From an uncultured Acetatifactor sp. (GTDB lineage Bacteria; Bacillota; Clostridia; Lachnospirales; Lachnospiraceae): DNA of 30,091 nucleotides. Shown here one piece after another: positions 1-8,523 of the stretch. Every line of letters begins with the position of its first letter. The first letter of the stretch is position 1. The position numbers and the translations under genes are program-made. The notes under the pieces are model-generated. The model was not told the origin of the DNA. It did no database searches and saw nothing but the letters and a program-made list of their open reading frames with translations. The stretch is from contig CAJUCE010000004.1 in the NCBI GenBank assembly GCA_910584865.1, positions 59,758 through 89,848 of the forward strand, read 5' to 3'.

Positions 1-162
1 GGCCGGAAATTCTCCGCCGATTTTGGCACTGGTGAGGGCGCATACGGAACTGGAAACAGTATGTGGCCGATCCAGTGCCCGGAGGATTTACGGACGCATC
101 ATTAAGCGGCCGGAAATTCTCCGCCGATTTTGGCACTGGTGAGGGCGCATACGGAACTGGAA
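1..162. repeat. 55-bp direct repeat, two copies 107 bp apart
   Basis: Positions 1-55 and 108-162 are identical. The first copy starts at the window edge, so the repeat may extend further left. Copy 1 lies in a frame open from the window edge to a TAA at 103-105 (reading GRKFSADFGTGEGAYGTG then WPIQCPEDLRTHH). Copy 2 comes after that stop in another frame, and ends directly before the ribosome site of the next gene. This looks like a partial tandem duplication of a gene end or an intergenic element. An assembly effect at the left edge cannot be excluded. Confidence 0.85.
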
Positions 163-176
163 TAGGAGGTGAGAAA

Positions 177-608
177 ATGTATATCAACGAACTCGGAATC
201 AAGGAAATAAATGCGTACTACTCCCGGCATGGCGGCCGGCGCACCGCACAGATCAAAAACTTTGCCAACTATATGGACACTGCAAAGGCAGGCAGGATCA
301 CCGCCATGCGCACCGGATCTGCCGTTACAAAGGCAGCAGAAAATGGCATAAACATCGCGGTATCGGACAAAACGGAAACCGCCAAAACCCAAAATACAGA
401 CCGTTCCGGCGCATCGGCAGACAGCAATAACAGTTGCTGCGATACCTGCCGTCTGACCAATCAGCTGATGTTCCGGATGCTGTCCGGTCAGCTTTATGCG
501 CCCAATGCCCTGAACGGGATCGGGTATTCGACCGCCGGCTCCGGAGCCATAGCCGCTTATCAGAGCCTGTCCAAATACCTGGGCGCAAATTCGTTTAACC
601 TGTTTTAA
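177..608 (+). CDS. Small hypothetical protein, 143 aa
   Basis: I do not recognise this protein. The start is taken as ATG 177 because AGGAGGTGAG lies just upstream. A longer frame from GTG 63 would run through the duplicated 55-bp segment and has no ribosome site. The protein begins MYINELGIKEINAYYSRHGG, is polar and rich in Ala, Thr, Ser and Asn, has a CCDTC cysteine cluster near residue 88, and has a Gly/Ala/Ser-rich C-terminus ending in NSFNLF. No signal peptide or membrane segment is visible. It is the only plus-strand gene in the left 11 kb and is followed by a weak hairpin, so it is probably a separate transcript or the end of one entering from the left. Confidence 0.7.
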   Translation: MYINELGIKEINAYYSRHGGRRTAQIKNFANYMDTAKAGRITAMRTGSAVTKAAENGINIAVSDKTETAKTQNTDRSGASADSNNSCCDTCRLTNQLMFRMLSGQLYAPNALNGIGYSTAGSGAIAAYQSLSKYLGANSFNLF

Positions 609-631
609 CAGACTTTCCGGTCTGTATTATT
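608..631 (+). terminator. Weak hairpin after the first gene
   Basis: A six-base stem, ACAGAC/GTCTGT (608-613 and 620-625), with a six-base loop begins at the last base of the stop codon and is followed by ATTATT. The T-tract is poor, so this is only a possible terminator. The rest of 632-837 has no gene that I can support. It holds one further imperfect inverted repeat, CCGATACC/GGTATCGG, at about 647-682, without a T-tract. Confidence 0.35.
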
Positions 632-837
632 CCAGAGCTCCGGCAGGCCGATACCAGGACAAAATCCCGGTATCGGTCTGTCATGCCCGCAGATCCGCCG
701 ATTCCGCAAATGCCGGTCGGCTCTTCCCGGCGGGTCTTTCCGTAGCTATCCGGCAGGTCTACACGGCAAGCCCTTACAGACGGATGCACAGCCTCTCGCG
801 GCACAGCCCCTACCGGCGCATCTCCTCGCAGTGCCCC

Positions 838-2088
838 CTATCGGCGCACCCATTTTCCAAAAAACGTCTTCTTATACTTGGCAAGCTCCTCCCTGGCCTC
901 CGGATGATCTCCGGCTTTCTGCAGAAAACCCACCGCCTTGGGAATATCCTGTGTCACTCCCTGTCCATTGCCGTAAATCATCCCGCGCAGATAATCGGCT
1001 TCCCAGTAATTCCAGTCCACCTTGTCCAGATACTGACGGGCTTTCACGTAATCCTGCGGCGTACCCAAGCCGTAATAACAGCATTTTGCCAGGTAAAACA
1101 GCCCATATTTGCTCCCCTTACTGCATGCGTAGGACAACAGCTCTACAGCCTTTCCATAGTCCTGTGTCACACCCGTCCCCAGATAATAAGCCTCTCCGAG
1201 AACGTTGTAGCTGGTAACATTGCCGGAGGGAAGCTCCTTCTCATAGCATTTCACGGCATAGGCCTCATCCTTCGGCGTACCGATCCCCTTCATATAACAG
1301 CGCCCCACATCACACCAGCTTCCCGGCTCTCCGCCTTCCGCCGCCTGCTTATACCAGTACAGGGCATCTTCCTTCCGCCCTTCCTTCTCCAAATCCTTGG
1401 CATAGATGGACTGATGAATCGGGTGTCCGTATTCCGCGCCGGTCTTCCACAGATCCTTTGCCTTCTCAGGCTGCGGCAGTATGATATCCTCATCTCCCTG
1501 AGTATAGTAACGGTTCAGATTATTTGCGGCAAAATACATCCCGCCCCGCAGCGCTTTCCAGAATAAATCCTCACATTTGGAGATATTTTCCTTCAGGTAC
1601 GCCTTATAAGCCACGTTGAAAGCCGCATCCTCCTTGGGGAAGGAATCCCGGGCCCTGTTCTGAATTCTCACAAAATCCCACCAGAAATAAGCGTTCGCCA
1701 CCATATACTGGCAGAATGCATCCCCGGAATCCGCCAGCTCTACTGCAATATCAAAAGCTTCCTGCAGATTAGCAAAGGGCATCTTCTCCTCCAATTCCGG
1801 CGACAGCTCTCCGGTACGCATGGCCACCAATACGCCCAGAGCACTGCCCTGTTCAACGGATTTATGTATCAGCTCCGTAGCTTTATCATCATCCTCGGGA
1901 AATCCATGTCCGCTCCATACATATTGATAGCCGCAATAACATCTGGCCAGGACGCAGCTGGCATCTCCGTCTCCTGCAGCGGATGCTTTCTCCAAAAGAG
2001 CAAATGCCTCACTGCCCCGGCCGGTTCTCTCGTGATAGTAAATATCCTGCAACGCCTGTTTGACCTCACTGCTTAGTTCTTTCGCCAT
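838..2088 (-). CDS. Sel1-like tetratricopeptide-type repeat protein
   Basis: The protein is made largely of Sel1-like (SLR) repeats, the TPR-related helix-turn-helix units of about 36 residues. Visible units include A..G...A....G.CY..G.GTPKD..YAVKCYEKE, LGEAYYLGTGVTQDYGKAVELL and MIYGNGQGVTQDIPKAVGFLQKA, mostly in the C-terminal half. SLR proteins are generally scaffolds for protein-protein contact, so no enzymatic role is proposed. There is no signal peptide. AAAGGAG sits 9 bases before ATG 2088, and only 3 before an in-frame ATG at 2094. A longer frame from 2154 would place the ribosome site inside the gene, so 2088 is preferred. It lies 69 bp downstream of the S8 peptidase on the same strand and may be cotranscribed with it. 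Confidence 0.85.
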   Translation of the reverse strand: MAKELSSEVKQALQDIYYHERTGRGSEAFALLEKASAAGDGDASCVLARCYCGYQYVWSGHGFPEDDDKATELIHKSVEQGSALGVLVAMRTGELSPELEEKMPFANLQEAFDIAVELADSGDAFCQYMVANAYFWWDFVRIQNRARDSFPKEDAAFNVAYKAYLKENISKCEDLFWKALRGGMYFAANNLNRYYTQGDEDIILPQPEKAKDLWKTGAEYGHPIHQSIYAKDLEKEGRKEDALYWYKQAAEGGEPGSWCDVGRCYMKGIGTPKDEAYAVKCYEKELPSGNVTSYNVLGEAYYLGTGVTQDYGKAVELLSYACSKGSKYGLFYLAKCCYYGLGTPQDYVKARQYLDKVDWNYWEADYLRGMIYGNGQGVTQDIPKAVGFLQKAGDHPEAREELAKYKKTFFGKWVRR

Positions 2089-2157
2089 TTTCATATACTC
2101 CTTTTTTTGTTTTGGGTATTTCTCTCCCTTATATATATCGGAAAGATGACTCATAAA

Positions 2158-4035
2158 TCAACCCGGAATACTTGAGGCTACACATAATCCGCCCCACCCC
2201 ACCCGGGCATTGGGATATTCGTTTTCCCCCCGCAGTGCCCTGGCTCCTGCCCGGAGATATGCTTTCACCTTTTCCCCGTACAGAAACGGATCATTTCCCC
2301 GCACAATACCCCATTCCATCAAAAGCGCCGCACTCCCCGCCACGATGGGTGTGGCAAAGGAAGTTCCTGTAAACGCAGTATAGCCCCCATAGATATCCGG
2401 TGCCAGAATCCCCACACCTGGCGCAGCCAAATCCGGCTTCGCCAGCCCGGCCGCCACTACGCCGATGGTCCGATTGGCATCCGCATATCCCCTCCCTGAG
2501 AAATCCGCATAGGATTCATAAGCGCTGTCATATGCTCCCACCGAAATCACTTTGGCTGCCGTGGCCGGAATCGTCAATGTCACCTCCGGCGTAGCGTGAT
2601 AAAAGCCGGTGCCTGCAGAGCGCACCACAGCGGAAGGCAGATAGAAATAATATCTTCCCGTCACCACCTGCAGCGGTTCCAGCCGAATCGTCCATACGCC
2701 GCTGTTGATATAATTCTGACCAATGGGCAGCATTTCAAAATAAATCTCCTCCGCCACCGCATAGGGAGCCGGTTCCCCAAAGTACACGAGAATTTCTGTC
2801 TGCTCCAGTCTCAGCACATATTTTCCTCCGTTGATCGTCTGCGGCAGCTGCGTCTCCTGTCCGCCCGGAGAACGTAAAAAAATACGATAGGTATCACAGT
2901 AATTCTTCCACAGCTGTACATTCAGCGTCCGCTCATATTCCGCCACGGCCAATTCCACCGATACCGGACGGGCAATCAAACCGATTCTGCTGCTTACCTC
3001 CTCCTCTCTTTCCCCCGCTCCCGCGCTTTCTCTCCCCGTGGGATAGACAATATTTCTCTCCTGCAGCAGGCTGCCGGACAGATGCCCTCTGCTGTTTCCT
3101 TCATTTCCGCTGCCCACGCAGATAACCGTCCGCCCAATCTCGGCTGCATTGTCCAGAAAACGCTCTATCAGAGAACTGCCGTCATGGGCGCCGTAGGTAT
3201 TCCCAAAGCTGAGATTGATTACCACCGGCATCTGCAATGCAATCCCCTTCCTGATAGCGTAAGTGACTCCGCGCATAATCTCCGTTGTCCTGGGAAAAGA
3301 GGCGGCATCCGGCATTCCCAGTTTGACAATCAACAGATCCGCCTCCGGCGCTGCTCCATGATAAGCCGGGCTGTTTCCTGCCGCAATCCCCGCCACCGCC
3401 GTTCCGTGCCCGCTGGCATCCGTACTGGGAAGCAATGCAAATTGTTCTCTGTCGGCAAGCGCCAATGCCTGATTGATCTGGTCCGCATCGAATTCCACGC
3501 CAATCCCATATCCTTCCGGGGGACGTCTGCCTGTTCCTGCCGAAGCCTCTCCCCCCTGATCCGGCATATCCGGCTGCAACGTCTGATCCCAGAGATATCT
3601 GATCCTCGTACTGCCGTCCGCCTTCCGGAATTCCGGCATTCTGTAATCAATTCCGCTGTCCAGAACGGCGATCAGGATCCCTGCCCCGGTGAGAAACGGA
3701 TCTCTGAGGCTCACCTGGGCAATGCAGGAATTATCCGTGGGCATTTCGGCTTCATAAAAATACCGTTTCGGCTTCTCTATATACTCTATCTGCTCCAGTT
3801 CCACCACACGCTCCACCAGAGCTTCCGGCGCCGTCAGTATGGCATATCCTGCAATCAGATACTCTACCTGGACATTGAATTGCTCCAATACATCCAGACT
3901 GCCATGATACTTCGCAATCAGCTCCCATGACCGAGTATCCGTATCAAATCCTACATTCAGTTCCTCCGTCCGTACCCGGGTTTCCTCCGGTGTCTGCAAA
4001 GCCAGTTGCAGCAATTCCTCCAATTTCTGATTCAT
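2158..4035 (-). CDS. S8 subtilisin-like serine peptidase, CspA-like
   Basis: A 625-aa subtilase with an intact catalytic set: Asp126 in VLDSGID, His210 in GHGT, oxyanion Asn311 in GSGNEGN and Ser559 in GTSFATP. A long insertion (about 330-490) separates the oxyanion Asn from the Ser, as in the clostridial Csp-type family, whose known members act in spore germination. The N-terminal ~100 residues (VEYLIAGYAILTAPEALVER) resemble a short inhibitor-type prodomain. There is no signal peptide, which fits a cytoplasmic or forespore protease rather than a secreted one. The start is ATG 4035, with AAAGGA nine bases upstream; the frame is open to 4086 without a better site. Catalytic function is well supported; a germination role is inference, since many clostridia carry several such paralogues. 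Confidence 0.9.
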   Translation of the reverse strand: MNQKLEELLQLALQTPEETRVRTEELNVGFDTDTRSWELIAKYHGSLDVLEQFNVQVEYLIAGYAILTAPEALVERVVELEQIEYIEKPKRYFYEAEMPTDNSCIAQVSLRDPFLTGAGILIAVLDSGIDYRMPEFRKADGSTRIRYLWDQTLQPDMPDQGGEASAGTGRRPPEGYGIGVEFDADQINQALALADREQFALLPSTDASGHGTAVAGIAAGNSPAYHGAAPEADLLIVKLGMPDAASFPRTTEIMRGVTYAIRKGIALQMPVVINLSFGNTYGAHDGSSLIERFLDNAAEIGRTVICVGSGNEGNSRGHLSGSLLQERNIVYPTGRESAGAGEREEEVSSRIGLIARPVSVELAVAEYERTLNVQLWKNYCDTYRIFLRSPGGQETQLPQTINGGKYVLRLEQTEILVYFGEPAPYAVAEEIYFEMLPIGQNYINSGVWTIRLEPLQVVTGRYYFYLPSAVVRSAGTGFYHATPEVTLTIPATAAKVISVGAYDSAYESYADFSGRGYADANRTIGVVAAGLAKPDLAAPGVGILAPDIYGGYTAFTGTSFATPIVAGSAALLMEWGIVRGNDPFLYGEKVKAYLRAGARALRGENEYPNARVGWGGLCVASSIPG

Positions 4036-4259
4036 ATTCCGACATCCTTTCCGGGAAACTGTCTCCTGCCAAAATCCCTTTCTCAATATATGCCGGACTC
4101 CTGCGCATTTTCACCGATTCTGGTTTTTTCTTACTGTCTCTGCCGATACCCTTTTCCATCCCCCCGGTTCCCGCGCCCGTAGCATATCTCCGCATGCCTC
4201 TCCGCTACTTGCCGCGCATACCGGGCCAGGTTCCCTTCCATATGCGGGCCTGCACATAT

Positions 4260-4286
4260 GAAAAAGGCCGGTATCAAACCAGCCTT
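4260..4286 (-). terminator. Intrinsic terminator of the PHP-ABC-GNAT unit
   Basis: Read on the minus strand, AAGGC-T-GGT, loop TTGAT, ACC-G-GCCTT is followed by a run of five Ts counted from the stem end. The stem starts in the last codons of the acetyltransferase gene and includes its TGA stop. Confidence 0.75.
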
Positions 4287-4813
4287 ATCTCATTCGCTAT
4301 CTTCCCGGGAAAAACCTTCCTGTAAATCGAATGATACTCCTCAAACCCCAGCTTCCTTCCAAAGGTAAGCACTTCCATCTCCACACCCATCAAATCCACA
4401 TAAAATTCCGCAGGCACCATTCCGTTCCGCAGGTAGAAATTCTTCCTGCGGATCCTGTCTTCTATATTTTCTGCCTGCGCGCCCTCTCCCGTAGTACGTT
4501 CGATTTCCACTACAATCCTGTCTCTTCCGTATCGTTCCTGCAGTGCTGCGAGCACCCCGCCGCCCACGCCTGTTCCCCGGCATTTCGGATCCACTGCCAG
4601 ATAATCCAGCAGTGCCAAATCGCCGCAAATAGCCATCATCGCCAGCCCCAGAGCCCCGCCCTCCGGATCCGTTATCATCAAAATCTCTGCAAGTCCCTGC
4701 TCCTGCTTCTCCAGAATCAATGCCAATGGTTTCTTCTCCGATTCCGGAAAGGACGCCTCGTATAGATCTCTGATATAGTTTAATTCCGCTTCACTGCTTA
4801 CCTTTTTTAACAT
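4274..4813 (-). CDS. GNAT-family N-acetyltransferase
   Basis: A 179-aa protein with the GNAT acetyl-CoA binding signature: strand LALLDYLAV (about 66-74), then the pyrophosphate loop DPKCRGTGVGGGVL (75-88, R79-G80-x-G82-x-G84), followed by strand DRIVVEIE (98-105). The C-terminal half (FYLRNGMVPAEFYVDLMGVEMEVLTF) fits the usual last strands that shape the acceptor pocket. The substrate cannot be told from sequence. The start ATG is 20 bases after the stop of the upstream ABC gene, and an intrinsic terminator overlaps the stop codon, so it is the last gene of the PHP-ABC-ABC transcript. Confidence 0.88.
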   Translation of the reverse strand: MLKKVSSEAELNYIRDLYEASFPESEKKPLALILEKQEQGLAEILMITDPEGGALGLAMMAICGDLALLDYLAVDPKCRGTGVGGGVLAALQERYGRDRIVVEIERTTGEGAQAENIEDRIRRKNFYLRNGMVPAEFYVDLMGVEMEVLTFGRKLGFEEYHSIYRKVFPGKIANEIRLV

Positions 4814-4833
4814 ATACCTCTTACCCCCATTAC

Positions 4834-6609
4834 TCAGGCTGTGGCTTCGTGATGAATCTGCAATTCATAGAGCTTTTTATAAATACCGTCCTGGGCCAGC
4901 AGCTCCTGATGGGTTCCCTGTTCCCGTATTATGCCCTTATGCATTACCATAATACAGTCTGCATGTTGAATGGTGGAAAGGCGATGCGCTACCATAATCG
5001 TTGTACGCCCCTGCATCAGCTTCTCCAATGCCTCCTGAATCAAAAGCTCCGTCTCGGTATCGATATTTGCTGTAGCCTCATCCATCACCAGGATGCCGGG
5101 CTTGTGCGCCAGGGTCCTGGCAAAGGAAAGCAGCTGCCTCTCTCCCGCGGAAAAAGTGGCCCCTCTTTCGGACACCGGCTCCTGATATCCCTTCGGCAGC
5201 TTCTCTATAAAATGCGAAGCGTTCACGTACTCTGCCGCCGCCCTCACCTCTTCCGGCGTGATATCCTCATCATGCAGGCGGATATTATACTCGATATCTC
5301 CCTCAAAGATAAACACATCCTGTTGCATCTGCCCGATAGCGCCCCGCAGCTGACGCTTACTCAGCCTCCTGATATCCACTCCGTCGATATAAATATTCCC
5401 CTTCTGTATATCGTAATACCGTCCGATTAAATTTAAAATAGAAGATTTCCCTGCGCCGGTTGCCCCTACAAAAGCCACCTTCTGTCCCGGCTCTATCACA
5501 AAGGAAACGTCGCGCAGTACATAGTTCTCATTGTCATAGGCGAACCAGACATGCGAAAACTCGATCCGCCCTTTGATCTCCGGCAGGATCACGGGATTCT
5601 CATCCTCCTTCACCAGCGGTTCCTCACTCATGATGGTGAAAATCTTCTCCGCGGAGGCTATGGAAGACTGCAGCGTGGAAAACTGCTCAGCCAGCTCCTG
5701 TATCGGCTCAAAGAAGGATTGAATATACTGTGCAAAAATATACAGCGTACCGATAGAAATCACATTACCCATCACATCCGCGCTTCCTGCTCCCAGCACG
5801 ATCATCAGTGATATAATACTCAGAATATAGATAATCGGACGGAAAATAGCAAACACCATCATCTCCCTGTATCCGGCCCGGTACAGCTTGTGATTCTTGT
5901 CGTCAAATTCCTCGAACTTGCGCTTCTCCCTGCCGAAAATCTGGATAATACGCATACCGGAAATATTTTCGGACAGGAAGGTATTCACATCCGTTAATCT
6001 GGTCCTGGAAATTCGGTAGGTCCGGCGGGCAATCTTGCGGAAAATCACCGTCAGCACAGCCACAAAGGGCAGCAGCACAAAGGAAATCATGGCCAGACGC
6101 CAGTCCAGCATCAGCATCACCGCCGCCAGCCCGATAATTTTTACGATATTTCGGAATAATCTAACCAAAATGCCAGAATACATCTCATCCAACGCTTCCA
6201 CATCATTGGTAACGCGGGTCACCAGCCTTCCCACAGGCGTCAGGTCAAAATAGCGGCTGCTCAGGGACTGAATATGGGCATACAGATCCTTACGGACCGT
6301 GAGGATGATGCTCTGCCCCATTTTCTGCAGCAGCCATGTCTGAGAAATATTAAAGACAAAGCTCAGCGCCAGCACGATTCCGTATTTCACAGTGGTCTCT
6401 ATGATCACATCATAATTCCCCTGTGTCTCAAATAAATCAATGGCGTCGCCGATCAGCATGGGACGGTACAGATCAAAGCCTGTCAGCGCCAGCACCAGAA
6501 TCAGACACACCGCCACCCATCCCACATAAGGCTTCATATAGGAAAGCAAATGCAGCAAAGCACTCCCTTTATAATTCGATTCTATCTTATCATCGGTCAA
6601 TGTACTCAT
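4834..6609 (-). CDS. ABC exporter half-transporter with canonical ATP site residues
   Basis: A 591-aa type IV ABC half-transporter: a six-helix membrane domain (about 20-310) followed by one nucleotide-binding domain. Walker A is GATGAGKS (382-389). The Walker B ends in MDEAT, with the catalytic Glu at 511, and the switch His is 542 in VAHRLS. The signature is altered to FSAGERQ (486-492) instead of LSGGQ. The start is ATG 6609, with GGAGGG five bases upstream; an in-frame TTG at 6621 lies in the ribosome site. It pairs with the next upstream gene: the partner has a normal signature but Asp in place of the catalytic Glu. That pattern is known for heterodimeric exporters such as BmrCD and TM287/288. 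Substrate unknown; multidrug, peptide or lipid export are all possible. Confidence 0.93.
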   Translation of the reverse strand: MSTLTDDKIESNYKGSALLHLLSYMKPYVGWVAVCLILVLALTGFDLYRPMLIGDAIDLFETQGNYDVIIETTVKYGIVLALSFVFNISQTWLLQKMGQSIILTVRKDLYAHIQSLSSRYFDLTPVGRLVTRVTNDVEALDEMYSGILVRLFRNIVKIIGLAAVMLMLDWRLAMISFVLLPFVAVLTVIFRKIARRTYRISRTRLTDVNTFLSENISGMRIIQIFGREKRKFEEFDDKNHKLYRAGYREMMVFAIFRPIIYILSIISLMIVLGAGSADVMGNVISIGTLYIFAQYIQSFFEPIQELAEQFSTLQSSIASAEKIFTIMSEEPLVKEDENPVILPEIKGRIEFSHVWFAYDNENYVLRDVSFVIEPGQKVAFVGATGAGKSSILNLIGRYYDIQKGNIYIDGVDIRRLSKRQLRGAIGQMQQDVFIFEGDIEYNIRLHDEDITPEEVRAAAEYVNASHFIEKLPKGYQEPVSERGATFSAGERQLLSFARTLAHKPGILVMDEATANIDTETELLIQEALEKLMQGRTTIMVAHRLSTIQHADCIMVMHKGIIREQGTHQELLAQDGIYKKLYELQIHHEATA

Positions 6610-6723
6610 CTTACCCTCCAAATCCTGTTACGCCGGCTGTCCGGCCCCCGTTCCGCACACTGTCCCGGCCCCTGGCAGTTTCATCCCTGATAAACTTCCG
6701 GCCATCTGCCGCGGCTCCCTGTT

Positions 6724-8523
6724 CTATACCACATTCAGCTCCTGCTCCAACTGCTGTTTCTCATAGATATGGGCATAGAAACCGCCTCTCTCAAGCAGCT
6801 CCTGGTGTGTACCATACTCCGTCAGCTCCCCTTCCGTCAGTACCGCCACATGATCGGCCTTCTGCAGCGTGGAAATACGATGAGCGATAATAATGGTAGT
6901 CTTCCCCCGCCGCAGATGCATGAGATTTTCCAGAATCTGCTCTTCGGTATCCGTATCCACCGCAGACAGGGAGTCATCCAGGATCAACACGGACGCATCC
7001 ATCAGCAGGGCCCTGGCAATGGAGCTTCTCTGCTTCTGCCCGCCGGAGAGAGTGACCCCCCGCTCTCCCACCAGCGTTCTGTATTCCTCCGGAAATCCCA
7101 TAATATTGTCGTGGATGCAGGCTGCTTTGGCCGCTCTCTTGATACTGGCGCGCAGCTGCGGATGATCCCGGATCCTGTCTTCCAGGCCGAAGGCTATATT
7201 CTCCTCCAATGTATCCGAGAACAGGAAATTGTCCTGGGGCACATAGGCCATATCCCGGTGGAGCACTGCCAGAGGAAATTCCGTAATCGGTCTTCCGTCC
7301 ACCAGAAGCGCCCCTTCCTCACAGTCATATACACGCAGCAGCAAATCCGCCAGGCTGGATTTCCCGCTTCCGGTCCGCCCCAGCACTCCCAGCATCTCCC
7401 CTGCCTTCACCTGCAGATTTACATGCTTCAGCACCGGCGTCTCGCCGTCCGGATAGGTAAAGGTCAGATTGTTCAGGGTGATCTCGCCCTTGATATGTAT
7501 GTCCTGCCCTCCCGGCACCTTATCCACGATATCGGGCTTTTCCCGGAAAATACAGGAAATCCGCTGAAAAGCCGCTGCCGCCTGGCTGAAATTGTTGATG
7601 CAGTCTCCACATGCAATCATGGGCCAGACCAGCATCCCGATATAAGAATTAAACGCCACAAACTTACCGATGGTAACCGTCCCCTCCAGAACCATCCGTC
7701 CGCCGAATACCAGCGTCACCAGGAGACTGATCCCCGTGACGGCATCCAGAGCCGGACCAAAGACCGCCCGAAGCTTCACCATGGACAGATTCTTCTCCAT
7801 ACTGTTCCTGCTGGCCTTTTCAAATGCTTCAAAGTCCTTATCCTCCTGTACGAAGGCTTTCAGAACCCGCACACCGGCAATACTTTCCTGCACCTTATCC
7901 GACAGTCCGGAAAATGCCTCCTGCCTCCGGGTCTGGCGCTTCTTGGCCTCTATCCCGTAGAAATAACATCCCACAGCCACCAATGTCAAGGGGATAAACG
8001 CCATAAGCGTCAGCCTGAAATCTACATAGGCCACCATCCGCACCAAGACCATCACCGTCATCACCACCGCATCGAAAGCCGTAACCACCGCAGGCCCCAC
8101 CGCCATCCGGAGCGCGCTCAGGTCATTGGTAAACCGGGCCATCAGATCCCCCGTCTTGTGACTGTTAAAATAGCGGGCAGACAGAGTCTCCAAATGACGG
8201 AACATATCATTCCGCAGCCGGTACTCAATCCCTCTGGCCGCCCCGAAGATACAGAATCTCCATCCGAAGCGTCCCAGCATCATCACGGCGCCCGCTGCAA
8301 ACAGTTTGGCCAGCAGCCTGTTCACACCGCTCCTGTCCAATGCCCCCTCCGCCAGTCCGTCGATCACTTCGCCGATAAACTGCGGAATATACAGATTCGC
8401 CATATCTACCAGCAGCAGTATGACAATGCCGAACAGATAATTCCACTTGTATTTCAATAAATAAGGAACCAATGAAAATTTTCCGGATGTACTTTTTTCC
8501 TTCATTTTGTCACCTGACCTCAT
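6724..8523 (-). CDS. ABC exporter half-transporter, degenerate Walker B partner
   Basis: A 599-aa membrane-plus-ATPase half-transporter. It has six predicted helices in the first 310 residues, Walker A GRTGSGKS (382-389), signature LSGGQ (492-496), Walker B VLILDDS with Asp517 where the catalytic Glu is expected, and switch His548. With the downstream half-transporter it should form a heterodimer having one consensus and one degenerate ATP site. The ATG at 8523 overlaps the stop of the PHP gene (ATGA), indicating translational coupling. An alternative ATG at 8505, preceded by AGGTGA, would give a start MKEKSTSGK more like typical homologues. The gap to the downstream partner is 114 bp and holds nothing obvious. 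Confidence 0.93.
   Translation of the reverse strand: MRSGDKMKEKSTSGKFSLVPYLLKYKWNYLFGIVILLLVDMANLYIPQFIGEVIDGLAEGALDRSGVNRLLAKLFAAGAVMMLGRFGWRFCIFGAARGIEYRLRNDMFRHLETLSARYFNSHKTGDLMARFTNDLSALRMAVGPAVVTAFDAVVMTVMVLVRMVAYVDFRLTLMAFIPLTLVAVGCYFYGIEAKKRQTRRQEAFSGLSDKVQESIAGVRVLKAFVQEDKDFEAFEKASRNSMEKNLSMVKLRAVFGPALDAVTGISLLVTLVFGGRMVLEGTVTIGKFVAFNSYIGMLVWPMIACGDCINNFSQAAAAFQRISCIFREKPDIVDKVPGGQDIHIKGEITLNNLTFTYPDGETPVLKHVNLQVKAGEMLGVLGRTGSGKSSLADLLLRVYDCEEGALLVDGRPITEFPLAVLHRDMAYVPQDNFLFSDTLEENIAFGLEDRIRDHPQLRASIKRAAKAACIHDNIMGFPEEYRTLVGERGVTLSGGQKQRSSIARALLMDASVLILDDSLSAVDTDTEEQILENLMHLRRGKTTIIIAHRISTLQKADHVAVLTEGELTEYGTHQELLERGGFYAHIYEKQQLEQELNVV

Noticed and set aside
784..1566. 260-codon plus-strand frame
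   Set aside because: It is antisense to the Sel1-repeat gene, which has clear repeats and a ribosome site.
6769..8460. 563-codon plus-strand frame
   Set aside because: It lies entirely antisense to an ABC half-transporter with all motifs intact; the product is His/Gln/Arg-rich and matches nothing.
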